Below are positions 63,830 to 64,000 of a DNA stretch of 64,000 bases, piece by piece. The notes below the pieces were generated by a model. It searched no databases. It saw nothing but the letters and a program-made list of their open reading frames with translations, and was not told where the DNA came from. Position numbers and translations under genes: made by a program. The stretch is from positions 8,122,714 to 8,186,713 of the forward strand of contig NC_092567.1 of NCBI RefSeq assembly GCF_037975245.1, given 5' to 3'. Every line of letters starts with the position of its first letter. Position 1 is the first letter of the stretch. This stretch comes from Apostichopus japonicus (Eukaryota; Echinodermata; Holothuroidea; Aspidochirotida; Stichopodidae).

Positions 63830-64000
63830 CTGCAAGAAAGGGAAAGAAATGATCATACATAACTTCATAAAACAAAGGAAATCCTTATTAAAATGGGCTA
63901 TATGCCTTTATCTATCTGCCTGTTATTCCTGTTCGCAGATTTCTGGATAGTTTCCTTTTACCTTGCAGCTGTCCTCTGGTCAGATTGAAAACACACTAAA

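Noticed and set aside
1-64000. CRISPR array, bacterial defence system, operon or rRNA genes
   Set aside because: None present; the repeats are eukaryotic minisatellites and the coding signal is spliced exons.

Overview
The window looks like AT-rich nuclear DNA from an animal, most likely a marine invertebrate deuterostome such as an echinoderm; that placement is an inference. The evidence is: coding pieces that are short exons with canonical GT/AG borders and large introns; two copies of a tRNA-derived SINE; several short transposons with 8-bp target duplications (hAT type); long G/C homopolymer tracts; and many minisatellites. There are no bacterial-type genes, operons or CRISPR arrays. Nearly all open frames over 60 codons here are chance or repeat-derived. 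The real coding signal is a set of small exons that only splice-site reading reveals.

Layout. 1-2380: GC-rich minisatellite with strong strand asymmetry. 2381-17186: mostly unannotatable AT-rich DNA with one SINE, a degenerate tandem region and a truncated hAT-like fragment. 17187-42326 (+): five exons in consistent reading phase that form the 3' end of a leucine-rich-repeat gene resembling the C-terminal part of an NLR (NACHT-LRR) receptor; the upstream part is not recognised in the window. Downstream of its stop come two probable 3'UTR exons and candidate poly(A) signals to about 43160. Its introns hold two hAT-type elements with target-site duplications, a second SINE, a diverged internal duplication and tandem repeats.

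50159-51856: a 1.7-kb hAT-type element bounded by a perfect 8-bp target duplication. 56945-58330: a 51-bp minisatellite whose period is a multiple of three and so gives a spurious 207-codon frame.

58843-63829 (-): exons of a second gene, including two copies of an acidic Asp/Gly-rich exon made by a tandem duplication of about 1.4 kb, plus a third, frameshifted relic. Other exon-like segments on the minus strand (52292-52359 and 39468-39553) may belong to this or other genes; the latter lies antisense inside an intron of the LRR gene.

I found no clear novel molecular system. The most informative observations are the exon duplication, the three hAT-type insertions, a possible hammerhead-like motif at 59263, and an excess of the CRE palindrome TGACGTCA.
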